Source: Caecitellus pseudoparvulus | Lineage: Eukaryota > Bigyra: Bicosoecida | Length of the DNA stretch: 64,000 nt | Assembly: GCA_965644315.1 (NCBI GenBank) | Contig: CBFFRQ010000037.1 | Span: forward strand, 53,649 to 117,648 | Direction of reading: 5' to 3' | Part shown: positions 59,157 to 64,000 of the stretch, in pieces | Layout: the number at the start of each line of letters is the position of its first letter | Numbering within the stretch: the first letter of the stretch is position 1 | Translations under genes and position numbers: made by a program | The notes under the pieces: model-generated | Databases searched by the model: none | Told to the model about the DNA's origin: nothing | The model's input: only the letters and a program-made list of their open reading frames with translations

Positions 59157-60496
59157 ATGGCATCGGCTGGTCAAAAGAAGCAGTTAAAGGATCTGCTGGC
59201 GCTGCCGGGGAATGACCGCTGTGCCGACTGCAGAGCGCAAGGTGCGGTGGTTGCGCCGTGCCAGCTGCTCCAATTTCCGCACGAGGCCAACCCTGCCGCG
59301 CTCCCTGCACAGCCCCTTCATGGGCCAGCATCAACCTGGGCGTCTTCCTGTGCATCGAATGCTCCGGCGTACATCGCCGGATGGGCACCCACATTTCCAA
59401 AGTGCGGTCCGTGACGATGGATGCGTGGCAGCCTGCATGGGTCAGTCACATGGCCCAGGTTGGCAACGTCAACGCCAACGCCCGGCTGGAAGCCAACATG
59501 CCGGCGGACTGCGTCATTGAGCCCACCTGCTCGCCAACTGTTCGCGAGGACTTTGCCCGCCGCAAGTACGAGCGCCAGCTGTGGGCAGATCGCGCCACAC
59601 CCTCCACTGTCGCCCAGGCCAGGCAGCGCCTGTTAGTGGACGAGCCAGCCAACACAGCACAGAAGCTGGCCATTGCTGCGCCAAAAGACGGCGATGCCAC
59701 GCCTCCAGCGGGACGCTCTGTGAACCCCGCCGTGGCGCGGCGCCTGGCTCGCCTGGGCAGGACCCCCGTCACCAGCTCCAGCCCCGAGCCCCCCCAAACC
59801 ACCACGGCACCGAGCTCAGAAGTGGACGACCTGCTGGGCCTGACGCCTGTGCCGTCGCCGCCCGCCACAGGGTTCTCCTTCTCGCACGGCAGCTCCGTGG
59901 CGGGCGGCGGCGGCGACGGAGGTGCTGGGGGGTTTTCCTTCTCACACGCCACGGGGGACGTGCCGTCAAGTGCTGGCCCGGGTACCAGCCTGCCAGCTGC
60001 TGCAGCACGCTCACCAGTGCATGTGGAACCCCCCACTGCGTCAGTCTTGCACGCGACCCGTCGTCGCAGTGCATCAGGTGACCTCTTGTCACTGTCGTTC
60101 GGAGGGGACACGACAAGTCAGACGGCCGCACCAGGTCCGTTCCAGGGTGGGAGGCAAGCGTTTGGATCCAGCGTGGCCCAAGCAAGTGACCAGCGCGGGA
60201 TGTTTGGGGCGTCGACTGGGTCGGAGCAGCAGACCTCGCCTGCCGCTGTGTCGGCTCTGGCGCAGAGCATTCTTGCCAGCGAAGCCTTCGCTGCATGTGT
60301 ACTAGAACCCACAAAAGCCAGCTCAGCTGACCAACGCCGCGCAGCAGCGGCGGCCTTCCTGCGCCGAGTGCAGGAGGAGGTTCTCAGCGCACTGCAGGCG
60401 AGCGAGCCCGAGGCACAGGATGCAGGCGCTGGGCGCACTGCAACTGGAGGCAGTGACAGCGCACCACCCACGCCCTCAGGGTTTGCATTCATGTAG
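59157..60496 (+). CDS. Arf GTPase-activating protein (SMAP-like)
   Basis: Stimulates GTP hydrolysis on Arf GTPases, so it acts in vesicle coat dynamics. Exons 59157-59241 and 59313-60496 join in phase 1 (71-bp intron), 422 residues. The ArfGAP zinc finger is complete only after splicing: NDRCADCRAQ + APSWASINLGVFLCIECSGV, then HRRMGTHISKVRSVTMDAW. This gives C-x2-C-x16-C-x2-C and the catalytic Arg in HRRMG. It continues NVNANARLEAN and ends the domain at DFARRKYERQLWA. The remaining ~290 residues are low complexity, with two copies of GFSFSHG/A-type motifs and a final helical block. No PH, ankyrin or BAR domain, so it is closest to the small SMAP/AGFG-like group. The intron contains a CAATTTCCGCA site (59271). 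Confidence 0.93.
59271..59281 (+). repeat. CAATTTCCGCA site 10 (ArfGAP intron)
   Basis: Exact copy inside the 71-bp ArfGAP intron. Confidence 0.7.
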
Positions 60497-60961
60497 ACCG
60501 TTGCGTTGCTGTCGCGGTCCTGTTGTGTGGCGTGCCGGCTCGCTAGCCGATGGCTGTGCGTGGATTGATTGAAGGCAACGCAGCCTCTGGTGCAGGTGAG
60601 AGCCAACCCAGCCTTGGCAAATGCAGTGATGCGATGCTGCTCTAGTAGTAGGTTGGTTGGGAGATCGTCGTGAAGGCCACTTGCTCCGAGTGGACTGTCG
60701 GCCTGCCTCATTCGCTGCGCAGTTGCTGGGGTGAAAAATTTTCCATCTCAGCTGCTTGCCAAGCCTCCCGAGCATCGATTGACACCTCGCTGGATACCAG
60801 CTGTGCTCAATAGCTTCCATCTCGAAGCAAGGCGCCTTACTGATGTCACACATCCGGCAATTCAAGTGTTGCTTGAGGAAGGGGCGGTGCTGCCGCCTGC
60901 TGGCCTTGTCGCCAAACACGCATAAAATCTCAATACCGTTGCATTCACCACAACTTTACCG
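60497..60961. promoter_or_regulatory. Intergenic region upstream of the eIF4A-like gene
   Basis: About 465 bp, more A/T-rich than the genes. CATAAAATC at 60921-60929 lies ~35 bp before the ATG at 60962 and is TATA-like, though it may be within the 5' UTR. No gene seen. Confidence 0.4.
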
Positions 60962-62701
60962 ATGACCCCCGATCTCAACAGCCGATCCCCCATCATGGCT
61001 GCTGCAACGCCACACCACACCCGTGCGAGCACCAGCGCACCCCGGTGCACCTGCGAGAGGGCCACCACCACCACCTCCACCTCCACACACAGAGGCCAGC
61101 CCTATAGTAGACGAATGGGGCGATGTGAAGAGCAACTACGACAAATCTTTCAAGTCCTTTGAAAGTATGAGCCTCAAGGATGACCTCCTGGTGCGTGGAT
61201 GCGTCGCTTTTGGAGCAGCTGCACGATCAGAGTGCAGAGGTCGTTCTATTCCCGCAACTGGTTTCGGCAACGGCACGCGTGCACAACCCAGCCAAGAGCG
61301 TGGCAGCTCGATGAGCGCCGCGTTTGACTGCCCTCACTACACTGTGCTCTCGTGCCTCCTTACACAGCTTGGCGTTATTCGTGCGTGAGGACCGCGTGCA
61401 AAGGGCGACACATGCACACCCTTTCGCGGAGCAAGCTGTGCACGGCGATGATCCCCCCTCTACCTCAGAGTGCGGCTTTGAGAAGCCGACACCCCTCCAG
61501 CAGCGCGCCATCATGCCTTTCATTGAAGGCCGTGACACCATCGCGCAGGTGCGTACTGTGCAAAGGTGTCGGCGGAAGAGAGGCCACAGTGACAGCAGCA
61601 GGATACACACCGCTCACAGCCGCTAAGAGGGCCACGGCTGCCTCTACACCCGCCCGACCTTCCCACACACGTCTCACTGAGTGGCACCCGTGACCCCCAC
61701 CACAGGCCCAGCCCGGCACTGGCAAAACTACTGCCCTTGCCATCAGCGCGCTGCAGCGCATTGACGAGGCCTCGCTTCACGTGCAGGCCGTCATTTTGGT
61801 CCCTGCATATGACGCCATGCGGAAGACTGAAGAATTTATCACCAGCATTGGCTCATATATGCCCATCAGAGTGCGCGCGTGTGTGGGCTTTGGGCTCGTG
61901 GCCGATGACATCGCCGCCCTTCGCTCCGGGGTACAAGTAGTGGTAGGGTCCGCTGCCCGTGTCCTCGACATGATCAACCGCCGTGCCCTGGACGTGTCCC
62001 ACCTGAAGCTGCTCATCCTGGACGATGCCGACCAGATGCTGGACCGCGGCTTCAAGGAGCAGATCTACGAGATCTTCTCTGCTGGCCTGCCCAAGGACAT
62101 GCAGGTGGCCCTGTTCTCCGCCACCATGCCGCCTGAGGCCCTGGAGCTGGCCACCAAGTTCATGCGGGACCAGGCCATCATCCTGGTCAAGCGCCAAGAG
62201 CTGACGCTGGATGGCATCAAGCAGTTCTACATCAAGGTGGACAGCGAGGCGGCCAAGTTCGACACCCTGTGCGGCCTGTTCGAGAGCACGACCGTCACCC
62301 AGAGCATCATCTACTGCAACACTCGCCGGAAAGTGGACCTGCTCGTCACCCGCATGAAGTCCAAGGACTTCACCGTCTCCTGCACGCACGGCGAGATGGA
62401 ACAGCACGACCGGGAGGCAGTGCTGCAGGAGTTCTACTCTGGGGCCTCCCGCGTCCTCATCACCACCGACCTCCTGGCCCGCGGCATTGACGTGCAGCAG
62501 GTGTCCCTGGTCGTCAACTACGACCTGCCCGTTAAGCGGGAGAACTACATTCACCGCATAGGGGGCCCCTCCAAACATGGCGACAAGGGCGTCGCCATCA
62601 ACTTCGTCACCAGCGAGGACGTCACCTTCATGCAGGACATCGAGTCCTTCTACCATACACACATTGAGGAGATGCCTGACTCGGCAATTGATTTCACGTG
62701 A
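60962..62701 (+). CDS. eIF4A-like DEAD-box protein with degenerate helicase motifs (predicted pseudoenzyme)
   Basis: Five exons join in phase: 60962-61022, 61093-61190, 61368-61380 (13 nt), 61469-61548, 61706-62701; 415 residues, close to eIF4A (~406). Overall sequence follows eIF4[41 protein letters not shown] (Q motif), [40 protein letters not shown] and LVVNYDLP. Key motifs are changed. Motif I is AQPGTGKT (usual AQSGTGKT, residues 85-92); Ia is PAYDA instead of PTREL (117-121); Ib is GSAAR instead of GTPGR (~165); II is DDAD instead of DEAD (190-193); VI is [10 protein letters not shown] instead of HRIGRSGRFG (367-376), losing both conserved arginines. SAT and motif V remain. Codon use is strongly biased, as for a well-expressed gene. 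RNA-stimulated ATPase activity is not expected; a regulatory or decoy role in translation or RNA metabolism is inferred. Confidence 0.9.
61368..61380 (+). other. 13-nt microexon in the eIF4A-like gene
   Basis: CTTGGCGTTATTC, preceded by CTTACACAG and followed by GTGCGTGAGG. It supplies four codons plus one base (LGVI + C) and is the only way found to connect ..SLKDDLL to CGFEKP in phase with the same residue count as eIF4A (LLRGIYAYGFEKP). Confidence 0.75.
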
Positions 62702-63211
62702 TCAAGTCATCTGGCGCTGGTGCCTCTGCTTCTAGTCCGAACTGCACTGTTCGCTTGGGTCCAGCATGTTGCCCAAGGTATTGTATCCACGACCTTTTAT
62801 TTCAATTCACGGGTCGTTTGTTTCGTGGCGCACATTCACCGCTCATGTCTCAGTATGTTTGGCACGCGAATGCACGCGTTCACTGGCGATTTCCGTCTGC
62901 GATTTCCGCAAGGACCACCGCGGTTTGTCGGGCCAGTGGAATGCGACGTCAAAAATTCTGACAGCAGCAGCACCCTAATCTTGAACACGTATGTGTCTAA
63001 ATTAAGTGAGTGTTTCCTTCGCTTCAATTGTCGCTTCCTGCCGGCGGCCTTGTGATGAATTTCAGGTCTAATGCGCAGAACGGTAAAATACTCTTGCGGC
63101 TGGGCGTCAGCCGGTGGAGCATATTCTGGTAGGTTCGAGCAGTGCCAAGCTTAGCCAGAGTCTAAGGGATCAAAAGGCGCAAGATGCATTCAACTATCCA
63201 GCAATACAAGC
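62702..63211. other. AT-richer intergenic region
   Basis: About 510 bp between the eIF4A-like stop and the ankyrin gene stop (convergent). It holds CGATTTCCGTC and CGATTTCCGCA near-copies of the dispersed motif at 62887 and 62900, and several A/T-rich stretches. No gene seen. Confidence 0.4.
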
Positions 63212-64000
63212 TTATTTGGCCTTTTGGACCCTCAACAGCAACATTCGCGCCCTCCCTTGCCTGGTACTGGTGCCGCTCCACACGGCATCCTGCGCCGCTC
63301 GCGTGGCGAGTTCTCGCGCCTCACACCTGGCTTGGAGTGGGATGGCTCGTGTGCCAGTGAGGGCAAGTAGCTCACGCAGCACATCCTCGCACTCACCAGC
63401 GCACGCACGCCGGAAGCCGGCATCTGGTCCGCCAGCGTCAGCGGCGTGTACGTCCACGGCCCGCTCCCCGGTGAGTGCCAGGAGATCGCGCACGACTTCC
63501 ACATGGCCGTTGCGGCAGGCCTCACGAAAGCCCATTTCCGGCCCATGGCGGTCTCCCGCGTGCACGTCCACGGTCCGGTGTCCAGTCAAGGCTAGGAGCA
63601 TGCGGACGACAGGGACACAGCCCCCCTGGCAAGCGACACGAAAGGCGTGCTCGTCGCGGACGTGCACGTCGACTTCTCGTGCTCCAGTCAGGGCAAGCAG
63701 CTCAGCCACTACTGGCTCGTGGCCCCCTTGGCATGCCCAGCGGAAGGCGTACTCCTCATTCTCGTGCACGTCCACCGAGCGGTGACCCGACAGGGCCAGG
63801 AGCTCGCGCACGACATCCACATGGCCATGCAGGCAGGCCCACCGCAAGGCGTACTCTCCACGGGCATGCACGTCGATCTCACGGTCGCCGGCCAATGCCA
63901 GGAGTTCACGCACGACGTGCAGGCGGCCACGCTGGCACGCACTTTGAAAGGCCCGCTCCTGCTTGAAGTGAACATCCACAGCCCGGTCACCTGTCAGTTC
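63212..64000 (-). CDS. Ankyrin-repeat protein (5' part outside the window)
   Basis: The frame is open from the right edge to a stop at 63212, so only the C-terminal ~262 residues are here. Six-odd units of 33 residues repeat with the consensus VDVHxxxEYAFxxACxxGHx then VVRELLALTGxR, a divergent ankyrin pattern that keeps the helix residues (A..AC..GH..VV..LL) but replaces the usual G-TPLH start. Two units have a longer loop (GDRHGPEMGF, ADAGGPDAGF). The last ~50 residues leave the repeat and end basic. Ankyrin arrays of this kind mediate protein contacts; the partner is unknown. Strong similarity between units suggests ongoing expansion. Confidence 0.85.
   Translation of the reverse strand, partial: ELTGDRAVDVHFKQERAFQSACQRGRLHVVRELLALAGDREIDVHARGEYALRWACLHGHVDVVRELLALSGHRSVDVHENEEYAFRWACQGGHEPVVAELLALTGAREVDVHVRDEHAFRVACQGGCVPVVRMLLALTGHRTVDVHAGDRHGPEMGFREACRNGHVEVVRDLLALTGERAVDVHAADAGGPDAGFRRACAGECEDVLRELLALTGTRAIPLQARCEARELATRAAQDAVWSGTSTRQGRARMLLLRVQKAK

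Noticed and set aside
63136-63160. GGTTCGA, a T-loop-like tRNA motif
   Set aside because: The paired T-stem and the rest of a cloverleaf are missing; no tRNA was found anywhere in the window.

Overview
The window is nuclear DNA from a GC-rich unicellular eukaryote that builds motile cilia. Genes on both strands contain short spliceosomal introns (63-177 bp, nearly all GTGCG.. or GTGAG.. to AG) whose phases join protein families exactly. The gene content is eukaryotic: APC/C, TFIID, Mon1, ArfGAP, a U2 snRNP/RES-type RRM protein and a CFAP299 ciliary protein. Lineage cannot be fixed from the sequence alone. A free-living heterotrophic flagellate or alga (for example a GC-rich stramenopile such as a bicosoecid) would fit. 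No rRNA, tRNA, CRISPR array, bacterial operon or intact transposon was seen.

Layout: 1-0.96 kb, end of a single-pass membrane protein; 1.2-4.5 CDC16/APC6; 4.6-7.3 inositol polyphosphate 5-phosphatase; 7.6-9.8 orphan; 10.1-12.6 (-) P-loop ATPase with a terminal SUMO-interacting motif; 12.6-13.9 AT-richer, possibly decayed transposon DNA; 13.9-15.0 AIG1/ADTRP-type membrane hydrolase; 15.1-16.2 (-) RBMX2/IST3; 16.6-18.4 (-) high-molecular-weight FabG; 18.7-21.9 TAF5; 21.9-23.1 (-) adenylate kinase; 23.9-24.2 small membrane protein; 24.5-38.0 (-) giant cadherin/IPT multipass receptor; 38.7-40.7 MON1; 40.9-42.7 zinc-finger protein; 42.9-45.8 EGF/beta-propeller type I membrane protein; 46.0-48.1 patatin phospholipase; 48.5-49.4 CFAP299; 49.4-58.8 (-) 3,113-residue PHD/PWWP/TFIIS-M/SPOC chromatin factor; 59.2-60.5 ArfGAP; 61.0-62.7 eIF4A-like protein with degenerate helicase motifs; 63.2-64.0 (-) ankyrin-repeat protein running off the edge.

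Genes are packed tightly: CDC16 to the 5-phosphatase is about 50 bp, and TAF5 and adenylate kinase converge 21 bp apart. There is no operon logic, but several products share themes: membrane traffic and phosphoinositides (5-phosphatase, MON1, ArfGAP), lipid hydrolysis (AIG1-like, patatin), Pol II transcription (TAF5, PHD/SPOC protein) and RNA (RBMX2, eIF4A-like).

The most interesting signals are (i) an intact, well-conserved eIF4A paralogue whose motifs Ia, Ib, II and VI are altered, predicting a helicase pseudoenzyme, with a 13-nt microexon; (ii) a dispersed 11-mer CAATTTCCGCA found ten times on both strands, in exons, introns and intergenic DNA, about a hundred times more than base composition predicts; (iii) a mycobacterial-type two-domain FabG with an in-frame intron inside the catalytic YxxxK motif; and (iv) two giant multidomain genes.
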